Of a DNA stretch of 64,000 bases, positions 1-9,228 are shown piece after piece. A model generated the notes under the pieces. It saw only the letters and a list, made by a program, of their open reading frames with translations. It did no database searches and was not told the DNA's origin. A program made the position numbers and the translations under genes. Within the stretch, counting starts at the first letter, position 1; every line of letters begins with the position of its first letter. The DNA is from JBFMHP01 sp040752855. Its GTDB lineage: Bacteria; Pseudomonadota; Gammaproteobacteria; RBG-16-57-12. Location: positions 62,001-126,000 of the forward strand of contig JBFMHP010000021.1 of NCBI GenBank assembly GCA_040752855.1, read 5' to 3'.

Positions 1-452
1 TCCGCCTGCTTATTCCATTGGGTGATCCGCCCTTCCTTATCGAGTCCGATCAGCATCAGGGGCATGGACTTCAGGATGTCCGCGATATACGACTCCGACG
101 CGCGCAGCCGTGCGGCGGTCGTCACATGCTGGGTAATCTCACGCTCCAGCAGTTGATTGGATTCTTTGAGCAGGCGATTGGCCTCATCCAGCGTGGCGGT
201 GCGTTCCTGCACCCGCAACTCCAAATCATTGCGGATGGCCTGCAATTCGCGATTGGCCTTGCGAGCCTTGCGCCAGGTAAAGAAAAGCGAGATGACCGCA
301 GCAGTCAACAACAGGATCAGAATGCCGGCGGACCAGTTGGCGATGTGCTGCCAGTTGGTGCTTCCATCCGGCCTTTTAAACTCTACTCTGATGGCGGCAT
401 GCAACGCCGGGCTTTGCAACAGGACAAAAATAAGTAACAGGAATCTCTTCAT
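1..452 (-). CDS. PAS-domain sensor protein, N-terminal part
   Basis: The gene reads leftward and leaves the window, so only about 150 residues are visible. It starts with a signal-like hydrophobic segment (residues 1-20, ending LHAA), followed by a short periplasmic stretch, a membrane helix at about 41-60, then a charged coiled-coil at about 61-118 (RKARKANRELQA onward). From about residue 119 the sequence (SYIADILKSMP, then LIGLDKEGRITQWN) is a typical PAS fold entry. This is the usual front end of a membrane-bound histidine kinase or diguanylate cyclase; the output domain lies outside the window, so the class cannot be decided. The start is the ATG preceding KRFLLL; no strong ribosome site is visible. 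Confidence 0.75.
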   Translation of the reverse strand, partial: MKRFLLLIFVLLQSPALHAAIRVEFKRPDGSTNWQHIANWSAGILILLLTAAVISLFFTWRKARKANRELQAIRNDLELRVQERTATLDEANRLLKESNQLLEREITQHVTTAARLRASESYIADILKSMPLMLIGLDKEGRITQWNKQA

Positions 453-873
453 TCGACTGGCCAACGACTCTTGTCAGGTACCACACTGTTCACGCCGTGA
501 TTCATCCGGGAGTACTGTAACCCAAAAGGGTTGCTGCGAACTACACAAAAAAGCCGCATGCTTTGCGAGCGGTGAAAAGGCCTCCGGGCGCCTGTCCAGG
601 AGCCCGCGGATGACGGCCGCACCTCTCCCCGCGCCCCGTTATGGGAGAGAGGGCGAGGGGCGCGGGCCATGTGATTGCGAAATGGAATCCGGGTGTGAAG
701 GCGGGGGCGGCGCACCTTGATTATACTTCCGCAGCTCGGGTAGGCTGAGCGCGGCGCATGTGGTGTGATCCCGCCGAATGCGATGTTGGTGCTCGATGTG
801 GAGTGGCTGGCTAAACCAATGCGCCTGGCAAGCCGAAAGGTAAATGGATGACGCAGTCGAGGGGAGAAGCATA
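453..873. other. Intergenic region with one dispersed repeat
   Basis: About 420 bases between the divergent sensor gene and the DUF2339 gene. The only clear structure is a C-rich/G-rich inverted repeat near 619-667. The last 110 bases presumably hold the promoter of the DUF2339-DUF3999 pair, but no convincing -35/-10 pair was found. Reading frames crossing this stretch have no ribosome site and no recognisable protein. Confidence 0.5.
619..667. repeat. C/G-rich palindromic intergenic repeat
   Basis: A run of the type CCTCTCCCC...CCCC, a short A/T spacer, then GGGAGAG...GGCGAGGGG. It resembles the CCCTCTCCC-type dispersed intergenic repeats of many proteobacterial genomes and is related in style to the pair at 14866-14981. 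It lies between divergent genes. Confidence 0.45.
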
Positions 874-3612
874 ATGGCGTTGGCGTGGATGTTGGCGGTG
901 GTCGGCTTGTTCTTCGGTGCCGTTGCACTCGAGTCCCTGTCAGGAGGGGTGATAGGAGCCGCTGTCGGCTTTGTCTTGGGCTGGGTGATGCTCCTGGCGG
1001 AGCGCACGCGCGCGCTGGAGTCCAAGGTACGGGAGCTGGAACGTAAACTCACCAAACCGCCGGCGGCAACACCGGCGCCCGCGGCCGCGCGGGTGGCAGA
1101 ACCAGCGCCGGCGGCGCCGGAAGTCATTCGGGTACATGCGCCGGCGCAACCGCGCGAAAGCGAATGGATTGCGCCGCAGCCAGCCCCGGACAAGCCCAAG
1201 CCGGTCGAAGAAAAGCCCGCGGCGCGGCAAGCCCCTGTGGAAGCGCCATCCGGTTGGGCGGAAGCCGATGTGGCCGGGGTTGATCCCTTCAAGTTCGTGC
1301 GCAGGTTTTTCACCGACGGCAACCTGGTGGTGCGCGTGGGCATCATCGTGCTCTTCTTCGGCGTCGCCTTTCTGCTCAAATATGCCATCGAGCAGCAGTT
1401 GCTACCCATCGAGTTGCGTCTCGCCGCCACGGCCCTCGGCGCCATCGGTTTGATCGGGCTCGGCTGGCGCCTGCGTGAGCGGCGCAGCGGGTATGCCTTG
1501 CTCATCCAAGGCGGCGGCATCGGCATCTTTTATCTGACGGTTTTTGCCGCGGCAAAGCTCTACCAGCTGTTGCCGCTCGGTTTGGCGCTGCTGTTGATGG
1601 TGGCGGTGGTGGCGCTCTCGTCGGTGCTGGCGCTGTGGCAGAATTCGCGCGCCTTGGCCGCCTTTGGTATCGCAGGCGGCTTTCTTGCCCCGGTGTTGAC
1701 GTCCTCCGGCGGCGGCAGCCATGTGATGCTTTTTTCCTATTACGCGCTGCTCAACGCGGGTATCCTCGGCCTCGCTTGGTTTCGTGCGTGGCGCGAACTC
1801 AATCTGCTCGGCTTTCTCTTCACCTACGTGATCGGGGCGGCGTGGGGACTCAACTATTATCAGCCGCAGCACTTCAATACCACCGAGCCGTTTCTGATTC
1901 TGTTCTTCCTCTTCTATGTGGCCATCGCCGTGCTGTTTGCGCTGCGCCAGCCGCTGGCGTTGCGCGGCTATGTGGATGGCACCTTGGTGTTCGGTGTGCC
2001 GGTCGTCGGTTTTGCATTGCAGGCGGGGCTGGTGCATGACTTTGAATACGGCTTGGCGATCAGCGCCTTTGCGCTCGGCGGCTTCTATATCACCCTGGCG
2101 GCGGTGCTGTGGCGACGCGAGCGGGAAGGCATGCGACTGCTCACCGAGAGCTTTCTGGCGCTCGGCGTGGTCTTTGCCACACTCGCCATACCGCTTGCCA
2201 CCAGCGGGCGCTGGACCTCGGCCGCTTGGGCGTTGGAAGGCGCGGCCCTGCTCTGGATCGGTATTCACCAGCGGCGGTTGTTGCCGCGCATCGCCGGGCT
2301 GTTGTTGCAGGTCGGCGCCGGTCTCTTCTTTGTGTTGGAGCTCCACCGTCCCGCCGGCGATTGGCCGCTGCTCAACGGGATCTTTCTCGGGGCGATGTTG
2401 ATCAGCGCGGCGGGCGTTTTTTCCGCCTTCCAGATCTACCGCCACCGCGATCACGTGCGCGACTTCGAGCGGGGATTCGAGCCCGTGATGCTCGCATGGG
2501 GATTGCTGTGGTGGCTGGTCTTCGGCGTGCGCGAAATCGGCCATCACCTTCCCAGGGCGGAGGAGTTCAATAGCACGCTGCTTTTTGTCGTCGCCAGCGC
2601 CGCGGCGCTGCTGTTGGCTTGGCGCAGCTTGGCATGGCCGATGCTGCGCTATCCGCCGCTGGCATTGCTGCCGGCGGCCATCGTTATGTCACTCGAGATC
2701 GTCTTCGATCGACACGCACATTTCTTTGCGCGCTGGGGCATCGTGCCTTGGGCGCTGCTGTTTGCGGTGCAGTACCGACTGTTGTGGCGCATGGAAGGGG
2801 TGTTCGGCGAGCGCCTGCTCCGGTGGGGGCATGCCATAACGCTCTGGTTCCTGCTGGCGTTGCTGGGTTACGAATTGTGGTGGACGGCCGAGCAACTGTT
2901 GGCGTTGGCGCCGTCCTGGCAAGCGGTGGCGTGCGTGATTCCGGCGGTGCTGGCGATGGTGGCGCTCGGCGGACGGCGCTGGGTGCCCGGCTGGCCTGTG
3001 GCGCGTTTCGACACCCTCTATCAGATCGAGGCCTTGCTGCCGCCGGCGCTGGCGCTGTTGCTGTGGGGATTGCTGACGCTGCGCCTTGATGGCGACCCCG
3101 CGCCGCTGCCGTTTGTTCCATTGCTCAATCCGCTGGAGCTGATGCAGGCGCTGGTGCTGATCGTGGTGATTTCATGGTGGTGGACGATGCGCAACGAGGA
3201 GCGGTTGCTGGCGTGGATGCCGGAACGGCGCATGATCGTCGGGCTGTTTGCGCTGCTCGCCTTCGTTTGGCTAAACGGCGTGATTGCGCACGCGGTTCAC
3301 CACTGGGCGCAGGTGCCGTACACGCTTACTGCGCTGCACCGCTCGGTCTTGTTCCAGACCGCGCTGTCCGTGACCTGGACGGTGGTGGCGCTGGTGGTCA
3401 CGGTGAGCGCCACCCGGCTGCGGCTGCGCACGCTCTGGATGGCAGGTGGATTGCTGCTTGGCCTGGTGGTGCTCAAACTCTTTTTCATCGACCTGGCGAA
3501 GAGCGGTACGGTGGAGCGCATCGTTTCCTTCATGGCGGTCGGCGGCCTGATGCTGGTGATCGGGTACTTCTCGCCGCTGCCGCCCAAGCAGACGGAGGTG
3601 CAGCCGCGATGA
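874..3612 (+). CDS. DUF2339 polytopic membrane protein
   Basis: Predicted 912 residues. An N-terminal helix is followed by a short coiled coil (LESKVRELERKL) and a Pro/Ala-rich linker to about residue 140, then more than twenty hydrophobic helices to the C-terminus. This layout (helix, Ala/Pro linker, FVRRFFTDGNLVVRVGIIVLFFGVAFLLKY, many helices) is that of the DUF2339 family, whose function is unknown; an envelope role is usually assumed. ATG at 874 is preferred over the in-frame ATG at 844 because GAGGGGAG lies at proper distance before it. The stop overlaps the start of the next gene (ATGA), indicating translational coupling. Confidence 0.85.
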   Translation: MALAWMLAVVGLFFGAVALESLSGGVIGAAVGFVLGWVMLLAERTRALESKVRELERKLTKPPAATPAPAAARVAEPAPAAPEVIRVHAPAQPRESEWIAPQPAPDKPKPVEEKPAARQAPVEAPSGWAEADVAGVDPFKFVRRFFTDGNLVVRVGIIVLFFGVAFLLKYAIEQQLLPIELRLAATALGAIGLIGLGWRLRERRSGYALLIQGGGIGIFYLTVFAAAKLYQLLPLGLALLLMVAVVALSSVLALWQNSRALAAFGIAGGFLAPVLTSSGGGSHVMLFSYYALLNAGILGLAWFRAWRELNLLGFLFTYVIGAAWGLNYYQPQHFNTTEPFLILFFLFYVAIAVLFALRQPLALRGYVDGTLVFGVPVVGFALQAGLVHDFEYGLAISAFALGGFYITLAAVLWRREREGMRLLTESFLALGVVFATLAIPLATSGRWTSAAWALEGAALLWIGIHQRRLLPRIAGLLLQVGAGLFFVLELHRPAGDWPLLNGIFLGAMLISAAGVFSAFQIYRHRDHVRDFERGFEPVMLAWGLLWWLVFGVREIGHHLPRAEEFNSTLLFVVASAAALLLAWRSLAWPMLRYPPLALLPAAIVMSLEIVFDRHAHFFARWGIVPWALLFAVQYRLLWRMEGVFGERLLRWGHAITLWFLLALLGYELWWTAEQLLALAPSWQAVACVIPAVLAMVALGGRRWVPGWPVARFDTLYQIEALLPPALALLLWGLLTLRLDGDPAPLPFVPLLNPLELMQALVLIVVISWWWTMRNEERLLAWMPERRMIVGLFALLAFVWLNGVIAHAVHHWAQVPYTLTALHRSVLFQTALSVTWTVVALVVTVSATRLRLRTLWMAGGLLLGLVVLKLFFIDLAKSGTVERIVSFMAVGGLMLVIGYFSPLPPKQTEVQPR

Positions 3613-5009
3613 GAACGCTGGCCGTTGTGTTGTTGTCGTGCGTGGCGCAAGTGTCACTCGCAGCGGATGCGCCACTGCGGCCGAGCGACTTCGCTTATGG
3701 CATGACCTTGCAAGAGCGGCAGAGTGCGGCGCTCTACAGTCTCGAGTTGCCGGAAGAGGTCTATCGCCGAGTAACGCGCGCCGATCTCGGTGATCTGCGC
3801 GTTTTCAACGCCGCGGGCGAGGTGGTGCCGCATGTGCTGCGGCAGCCGGCATCCGAGTCTGAACCTGAACCGCCGCAGTCGGTATCGTTGCCGTTTTATC
3901 CGCTCTACATCGAATCGGATCGGGAGGGTGGCGCGGCCGCCGTGCGCATTATCCCCGGTCCGCAGGGTCCGCATGTCGACCTCCGCGTGCACAACGGCGG
4001 GCCGCAGACCGACAAAACGATCAGCCACTACGTCATCGAGGTGAGCGCCGTGCGCGCTCCGCTGCAACAGCTGCATCTGAAGTGGCAGGAGCGCAGCGCG
4101 ACCTTCATCGCCAATGTGACGGTCGAGACCAGCGATGACATGGGGCAATGGCGCAACATCGGCGGCGGGACCCTGGCCGACCTGTTCTACGGCGACTATC
4201 ACTTGCAGCGTGAGGCGCTCCAGCTCGCGGGGGAGACGGGGAAATATCTGCGCATCAGCTGGCCGCCCGGGGAAAAACACGTGCGGTTAAGCAGTGTCAC
4301 GGCGCGGATCGCCCATGTCCGGCAGGAGGAGCCGCTGCACTGGACCGCGGCGCAGGCCGCTGGCAGCGAGGTCACGGCGGGGCGCTATCGTTTCGTGGCG
4401 GACGGCCACTACCCGATCGAGCGTTTGGAGGTGGTGCTGCCGCAGCAGAACACCGTGGTCAAGACGCGCATCGCCTCGAGCCCCGATGAGCAGGGCGCGC
4501 ACCGGCGGCAACACTATCACGGCGTGATCTATGCGCTGCAGCAGGAAGGGCAGGTGTTTACCAGCGGACCGATCACGATCAACCGCACCTACGATCGCTA
4601 CTGGGATATCGCTGTCGATCAACAGGCTGGCGGCCTGGGCAGCGGCCAGCCGCAACTAAAGCTGGGCTGGCGGCCGCAGCAGCTCGTTTTCCTTGCGCGC
4701 GGCAACGGCCCGTTCACCCTCGCGTTTGGCAGCGTCTCCGTCGGAGCGCTGCCGGTCGACAGCAGTCTGCACGGCATGCTGTCCTCGCTGGGCAGCGGCG
4801 GTGAGCACGCATCAATGGTGCGCCCAGCGGTGGCGCAGGAGGTGCGCACCCTGGGCGGCGAGGCGCGGCTGAAATCCCCGCCACCGCCATTGCCATGGAA
4901 GAAGTGGCTGCTCTGGGTAGTGCTGCTGCTCGGCGTAGCGGCGATGCTGCTGATCGCGCGCAGCCTCTATCGCGACATGAAACGCGGGACGGGCGGGGGC
5001 GGTAGCTAG
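3609..5009 (+). CDS. DUF3999 domain protein, membrane anchored
   Basis: Predicted 466 residues. A signal peptide (MRTLAVVLLSCVAQVSLAA) leads to a largely beta-rich periplasmic region, and one C-terminal helix (WLLWVVLLLGVAAMLLIA) is followed by a basic tail, so the bulk is probably periplasmic and anchored at its C-terminus. Family features include FAYGMTL near the mature N-terminus. DUF3999 genes commonly follow DUF2339 genes, as here with an ATGA overlap, so the two very likely form one envelope complex. The function is unknown. Confidence 0.85.
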   Translation: MRTLAVVLLSCVAQVSLAADAPLRPSDFAYGMTLQERQSAALYSLELPEEVYRRVTRADLGDLRVFNAAGEVVPHVLRQPASESEPEPPQSVSLPFYPLYIESDREGGAAAVRIIPGPQGPHVDLRVHNGGPQTDKTISHYVIEVSAVRAPLQQLHLKWQERSATFIANVTVETSDDMGQWRNIGGGTLADLFYGDYHLQREALQLAGETGKYLRISWPPGEKHVRLSSVTARIAHVRQEEPLHWTAAQAAGSEVTAGRYRFVADGHYPIERLEVVLPQQNTVVKTRIASSPDEQGAHRRQHYHGVIYALQQEGQVFTSGPITINRTYDRYWDIAVDQQAGGLGSGQPQLKLGWRPQQLVFLARGNGPFTLAFGSVSVGALPVDSSLHGMLSSLGSGGEHASMVRPAVAQEVRTLGGEARLKSPPPPLPWKKWLLWVVLLLGVAAMLLIARSLYRDMKRGTGGGGS

Positions 5010-5158
5010 GCGAGGTTGCCGTGGCAAGAAGTCCGAGGGGATTTTGCGCCTGGAACGCTCGATGCTATGTTGCGTAATAAGCCTCGCCAGCGCTGGATCG
5101 GCGCGCTGGAATACCAACGACCCATGCGTTCATCGAATGACCGTCCGGAGCAGCAGCC

Positions 5159-5998
5159 ATGACCACCACATCCCGCACTGCGAACCTCGCACAGCTTGCC
5201 AACCTCGGACCGCGGTCCATGCAATGGTTGAACGCCATCGGCGTGCGCACCCGGCGCGATCTCGAGCAGCTCGGCGCGGTGAATGCCTATCTGCTGCTTA
5301 AAGGGCAGGGATATAACGTCTCACTCAATCTCGTGTATGCCATCGAGGGGGCGCTGCGCGGCGTGGCGTGGAACCGGTTGCCTGAAGACGTGAAGTTTGA
5401 CCTCAAGGCGCGCGTGGCCGATGCCGTCAAGCCGCGTTGCCAATGGTGCGGGATCGATCCGCTCTATGTGCGCTATCACGACGAGGAATGGGGCGTCCCG
5501 GTCCATGATGATCGCAAGCACTTCGAGTTTCTGATTTTGGAAGGCGCGCAGGCGGGGCTGTCGTGGATTACGATCCTGCGCAAGCGCGAACACTACCGCG
5601 AGGCGTTTGCGGATTTCGATGCCGAGCGCGTGGCGCGTTACGGCAGGCGCGAAGTCGTGCGGCTGATGAAGAATCCCGGCGTTGTGCGCAACAAGCTGAA
5701 GATCGAAGGCGCTGTGAAGAATGCGCGGGCGTTTCTCGCCGTGCAGGAGGAATTCGGGCGTTTCGATAAATATCTCTGGCCGTTCGTGGGCGGCTGGCCG
5801 ATCCAAAACCGCTGGACGCAGATGAAGGAAGTGCCGGCCCGCACGGCAGAGTCGGATGCGCTCAGCAAGGATCTCAAGAAGCGCGGATTTACCTTCGTCG
5901 GCTCCACCATCATCTACGCCCACATGCAGGCGGTCGGCATGGTGAATGATCACACCGTCGACTGCTTCCGCTACAAGCAATTGGCTAGACGGACTTGA
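5159..5998 (+). CDS. tag: TfoX C-terminal domain fused to DNA-3-methyladenine glycosylase I
   Basis: Predicted 279 residues in two parts. Residues 1 to about 85 (LANLGPRSMQWLNAIGVRT, LGAVNAYLLLKGQG, SLNLVYAIEGALRG) match the TfoX C-terminal helix-hairpin-helix-like domain. Residues about 92-275 are a Tag-type glycosylase that removes 3-methyladenine from alkylated DNA: zinc ligands CQWC and YHDEEWG near its start, catalytic-region LEGAQAGLSWITIL, and the closing zinc pair in NDHTVDCF. Ordinary Tag proteins are about 190 residues and begin at the CxWC motif, so the N-terminal part is an addition. GGAGCAG precedes the ATG. Confidence 0.9.
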   Translation: MTTTSRTANLAQLANLGPRSMQWLNAIGVRTRRDLEQLGAVNAYLLLKGQGYNVSLNLVYAIEGALRGVAWNRLPEDVKFDLKARVADAVKPRCQWCGIDPLYVRYHDEEWGVPVHDDRKHFEFLILEGAQAGLSWITILRKREHYREAFADFDAERVARYGRREVVRLMKNPGVVRNKLKIEGAVKNARAFLAVQEEFGRFDKYLWPFVGGWPIQNRWTQMKEVPARTAESDALSKDLKKRGFTFVGSTIIYAHMQAVGMVNDHTVDCFRYKQLARRT

Positions 5999-6000
5999 CG

Positions 6001-6098
6001 TCCTGTCGCAACAAGGGGAATTGCCGCTTCATAAATCGATTTCCTCGCGGCTGATGCGCCTTTGGTTGGGGTGCCGAAAAACATTTGTGGCGACAGGA
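6001..6098. repeat. Imperfect inverted repeat, about 100 bp
   Basis: TCCTGTCGCAACAA at 6001-6014 is matched in inverted orientation by the complement of TTGTGGCGACAGGA ending at 6098, giving 13 of 14 positions. The interior has no ORF. It starts directly after the tag stop codon and precedes an A+T-rich gene. It may be a small nonautonomous element or chance. Confidence 0.35.
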
Positions 6099-6215
6099 AG
6101 GTGTAAATATTTTGTTGTTTGGCAGGCTGGCAATTAACAATCCGGTTCCTATACTTCGCAAAGAGAGGCCACGCGGTTTATGTAAACCACATTGATGCGG
6201 AGACGAGGAATGTTC

Positions 6216-7523
6216 ATGGGCCATGTCAGGAAACATGCGTTGTGGATCATTGCTGTGTTGAGTTTGCTTGTCGGGCTTATTTGGCGTTATTCCTACGTTA
6301 TCGTTGACCACCGGGCGACGAATTATATTTACAGCGACATGAAGAGCTATGTAGATCGCGCCCTGAATTTCATCAATCCGCACTATGTTGAAACGATCGC
6401 CGATACCGTTTATCCGCCGGGCATGCACATGTTGCTCGGGGTTCTTTATGTACTCGATCCTTCTTGGAATCTGGCCATCTGGGTGCAGCTCATCCTGTCT
6501 TGTTTGATCCCACTGCTGGTTGCGAGCATCGCCTATCTGCTGTACGGAAAAAACGTTGCCTATCTTGCGCTGATACTCTCTAGCCTCTATTTCGGGTTCA
6601 TAGATTACGCGGGGTATTTCCTGGCGGAAAACGCCTATACCTTCTGCATCGTGGCGGCGGTGTTGCTGCTGGTGATTTCAATGCGCGCCAGGTCAAACGT
6701 TCTCTGGCTGATTGCGGCTCTCTCGGCGGGAGTCATGCTGGCGGTCAGCGCCTCGTTGAAAGAGGCGATCCTGGTGCCGGCGGCTTTGGTCGGCTTGTTT
6801 CTGCTCTATCTCGCCTGGGAGCGACACTCGAGAAAGATCTTCATCATGGTGATCGCCTCCTGCCTCGGAGCGACTGTGGTTTTGGCTCCTCTTTCAGAAC
6901 GGTGCACCACCCTGAGTGAGGGGGCGTTTTGTGTGACGTCGAACAACGGCGCTCTCACCATGCTGTTAGGTCACCATGGCGAAGTCATGACAACAGAGTT
7001 TTATGACAATAAACGAGGCTATATGCACGGTTTTCAGCCTCCGCCCTTTGTGCAACTGGGCTATCAGGGTGTGCAAAAGTTTGATTTTGGCGCCTATGAT
7101 GCCGAGTCAAATCGGGCTGCGGCATGGTCTTGGGTGGCAGAGCATCCAATCGAGGCCGTGCTCCTGTCACTTAGGAATGTTTTTCAGCTATTTTGGGGGT
7201 CGGTCCCTTGGCCATCCTCGCATACGGATGGCAAGTATATGACCATTTTCTTTCAGCAGCTATTTTTGCTGGTGGTGCTTATCCCGGTCTGTGTGTTTGT
7301 GTGGAATAACGCGGGCGCGCTGCTGCGCTGCGACTCAAAATACTGTGCGGATATTTTCATTTTGTTGCCGGTGATAGGGTTGATGGCCGCAGTCTTTCTA
7401 TCCCTGGGCGATCCGCGCTATCGGATTCCATTTGATGGGTTCCTGATGATCATCGCGGCACGTATGTATTTGGGGATTGATGGGAAGCTGTCCGCCGTGG
7501 CAACAAGCCTTGCGCGCGCATGA
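6216..7523 (+). CDS. GT-C-like polytopic membrane protein, probable glycosyltransferase
   Basis: Predicted 435 residues with about nine to ten membrane helices and a soluble stretch (about residues 230-300) containing HHGEVMTTEFY and FQPPPFVQLGYQG. An early luminal acidic segment after helix 1 (YIYSDMKSYVDRALNF) followed by a PPG near YPPGMHMLLGVLY is the arrangement of GT-C/ArnT-like lipid-dependent sugar transferases. ATG 6216 is preferred because AGGA lies six bases before it; ATGs at 6195 and 6210 are alternatives. The gene is visibly richer in A+T than its neighbours, which hints at transfer. The substrate is unknown. Confidence 0.65.
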   Translation: MGHVRKHALWIIAVLSLLVGLIWRYSYVIVDHRATNYIYSDMKSYVDRALNFINPHYVETIADTVYPPGMHMLLGVLYVLDPSWNLAIWVQLILSCLIPLLVASIAYLLYGKNVAYLALILSSLYFGFIDYAGYFLAENAYTFCIVAAVLLLVISMRARSNVLWLIAALSAGVMLAVSASLKEAILVPAALVGLFLLYLAWERHSRKIFIMVIASCLGATVVLAPLSERCTTLSEGAFCVTSNNGALTMLLGHHGEVMTTEFYDNKRGYMHGFQPPPFVQLGYQGVQKFDFGAYDAESNRAAAWSWVAEHPIEAVLLSLRNVFQLFWGSVPWPSSHTDGKYMTIFFQQLFLLVVLIPVCVFVWNNAGALLRCDSKYCADIFILLPVIGLMAAVFLSLGDPRYRIPFDGFLMIIAARMYLGIDGKLSAVATSLARA

Positions 7524-7546
7524 GCCGAGAGGCGCGTGGCTGCGTT

Positions 7547-7579
7547 ACTAAGACGACCGGTAATGCCGATTGTCTTAGT
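7547..7579 (+). terminator. Stem-loop after the GT-C-like gene
   Basis: ACTAAGACGACCGG pairs with CCGATTGTCTTAGT (13 of 14 positions, one being G-U) around the loop TAATG, starting 24 bases after the stop codon. Only a short T-rich stretch (TTTGTC) follows, so it is either a weak intrinsic terminator or an mRNA-stabilising hairpin. Confidence 0.5.
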
Positions 7580-7619
7580 TTGTCTCGCCTCGCGCCGTGC
7601 TTTGTTTTACGCTTATCCA

Positions 7620-7961
7620 ATGATCCAACTTCTTGAATCCCGCAAGGCCCGGGCAACGCCCGAGTTCGCCACCGTGCTCAAGCGCGAGCTGGAGGCGCTG
7701 GCGCTTGATCAGCTTCCCTTGCAGCAGGCGCTTGCGCGCGGCAATCAGGTGCTTGATGACAAGTGCACGGTATTGATCCTCTCGGTCGACGAGGGGCCCG
7801 AGGTGATACGCGCCAAGGTCGGCGTGTTTTTCAGCAGCATCATCGCCGGGTGCAGCTGTGCCGATGATCCCACGCCGGTCGAGGCGATCACGGAATATTG
7901 CGAGATGTGGGTGGAGCTGGATGCGCGGACGGGGATGGCCATTGTCGGCTTGGCGGAATGA
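7620..7961 (+). CDS. Conserved small protein of unknown function
   Basis: Predicted 113 residues beginning MIQLLESRKARATPEFATVL. A C-terminal signature reads AGCSCADDPTP and then EYCEMWVELD. The protein looks soluble and cytosolic. It resembles a family of about 110-residue proteins seen in many Gammaproteobacteria without known function. An in-frame upstream ATG at 7563 would add an unconvincing hydrophobic extension. No obvious ribosome site precedes 7620. The two cysteines of CSC could bind a metal or thiol partner, which is inference only. Confidence 0.6.
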   Translation: MIQLLESRKARATPEFATVLKRELEALALDQLPLQQALARGNQVLDDKCTVLILSVDEGPEVIRAKVGVFFSSIIAGCSCADDPTPVEAITEYCEMWVELDARTGMAIVGLAE

Positions 7962-8048
7962 TTCGGCGTGCGAGCCGGAGGGGGCTCGATGTGTGGGCGG
8001 GCTCAGATATAATCATAAAATCCTGAAATCACGTGGAGGAAAACGGTA

Positions 8049-9125
8049 ATGTCGCAGTTGTTTTCGAAGTATCAATTGGGCGCGATCGCGTTGCAGAATC
8101 GCTTGGTGATGTCGCCGATGACGCGCAACCGCGCGATCAACAATGTTCCCAATGCGCTGATGGCGCAGTACTACCAGCAGCGCGCTTCGGCGGGATTGAT
8201 CATCACCGAAGGCACCTCGCCTTCCCCCAATGGCTTGGGTTATGCGCGCATTCCGGGGATTTTTTCCGAGGCACAGGTGGAGGCCTGGCAGCCGATCACC
8301 GCGGCGGTGCATAAGGGCGGGGCGAAGATCTTCATGCAATTGATGCACACCGGACGGGTGTCGCATGCCCTGAATCTGCCGGCTGGCGCGCGCGTGCTGG
8401 CCCCATCGGCGGTAGCCGCCGCCGGCGAGATGTACACCGATGCGCAGGGCATGCAGCCGCAGCCGGTGCCGCAGGCGATGACGGAGGCAGATATCCAGAC
8501 TGCGATCGGTGAATACGCTCAGGCCGCCCGCAACGCCATAAAGGCGGGGTTCGACGGGATCGAGCTGCATGCGGCCAATGGTTATCTGTTGGAACAGTTC
8601 ATCCGCCCCAATTCCAATCAGCGGCGCGACGGCTATGGCGGCGCGATCGAGCAGCGCGCGCGTTTCGTGCTGGAGGTGGCGGAGGCGGCGATCGCTGCCA
8701 TCGGCAGGGAGCGGGTCGGTATCCGGCTTTCCCCCTACGGCGTGTTCAACGATATGCCGCTTTATGATGCGATGGAGGCCGACTACAGCTACCTGGCGCG
8801 GGCGCTTGATGCGCGCGGGCTGCTGTATGTGCACTTGGTCGATCATTCCGCGATGGGCGCGCCCGCGGTGGCGCCGTCGATCAAAGAAACCTTCCGCAAG
8901 CAATTTCGCGGTACCTTGATCCTCTCGGGCGGCTATGATGCCGCGCGCGCTGAAAGTGATCTGGCCGCCGGCAAGGCCGATCTCATCGCGGTGGGGCGCC
9001 CGTTTCTCGCCAATCCGGACCTGCCCGCCCGCTGGCGCGCGCACGCGCCCTTGAATCAACCCGACTTCAACACCTTTTACACGCCGGGGGAGAAGGGCTA
9101 CACCGATTATCCCGCGCTGGGCTAG
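8049..9125 (+). CDS. Alkene reductase, Old Yellow Enzyme family
   Basis: Predicted 358-residue FMN-dependent oxidoreductase that reduces activated C=C bonds or nitro compounds with NAD(P)H. The family start LFSKYQLGAIALQNRLVMSP, the substrate-anion pair His174 and Asn177 with Tyr179 in IELHAANGYLLEQF, the phosphate-binding region (ILSGGYD, then DLIAVGRPFLANPDLP) and the typical length are all present. It carries His-Asn, as in classical OYE, not His-His. GGAGGAAAACGGTA precedes the ATG. It stands alone, and the physiological substrate cannot be read from context. Confidence 0.92.
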   Translation: MSQLFSKYQLGAIALQNRLVMSPMTRNRAINNVPNALMAQYYQQRASAGLIITEGTSPSPNGLGYARIPGIFSEAQVEAWQPITAAVHKGGAKIFMQLMHTGRVSHALNLPAGARVLAPSAVAAAGEMYTDAQGMQPQPVPQAMTEADIQTAIGEYAQAARNAIKAGFDGIELHAANGYLLEQFIRPNSNQRRDGYGGAIEQRARFVLEVAEAAIAAIGRERVGIRLSPYGVFNDMPLYDAMEADYSYLARALDARGLLYVHLVDHSAMGAPAVAPSIKETFRKQFRGTLILSGGYDAARAESDLAAGKADLIAVGRPFLANPDLPARWRAHAPLNQPDFNTFYTPGEKGYTDYPALG

Positions 9126-9228
9126 CGCAGTGCGGGGGCCGACTGAAGAGCGTATGAAAGCCCCGGTCACTAGTGATAAGCTTTGGGGCGCGGACTTTTG
9201 ACGTGCAATCTCTCTGTGCTTTCGCTCG

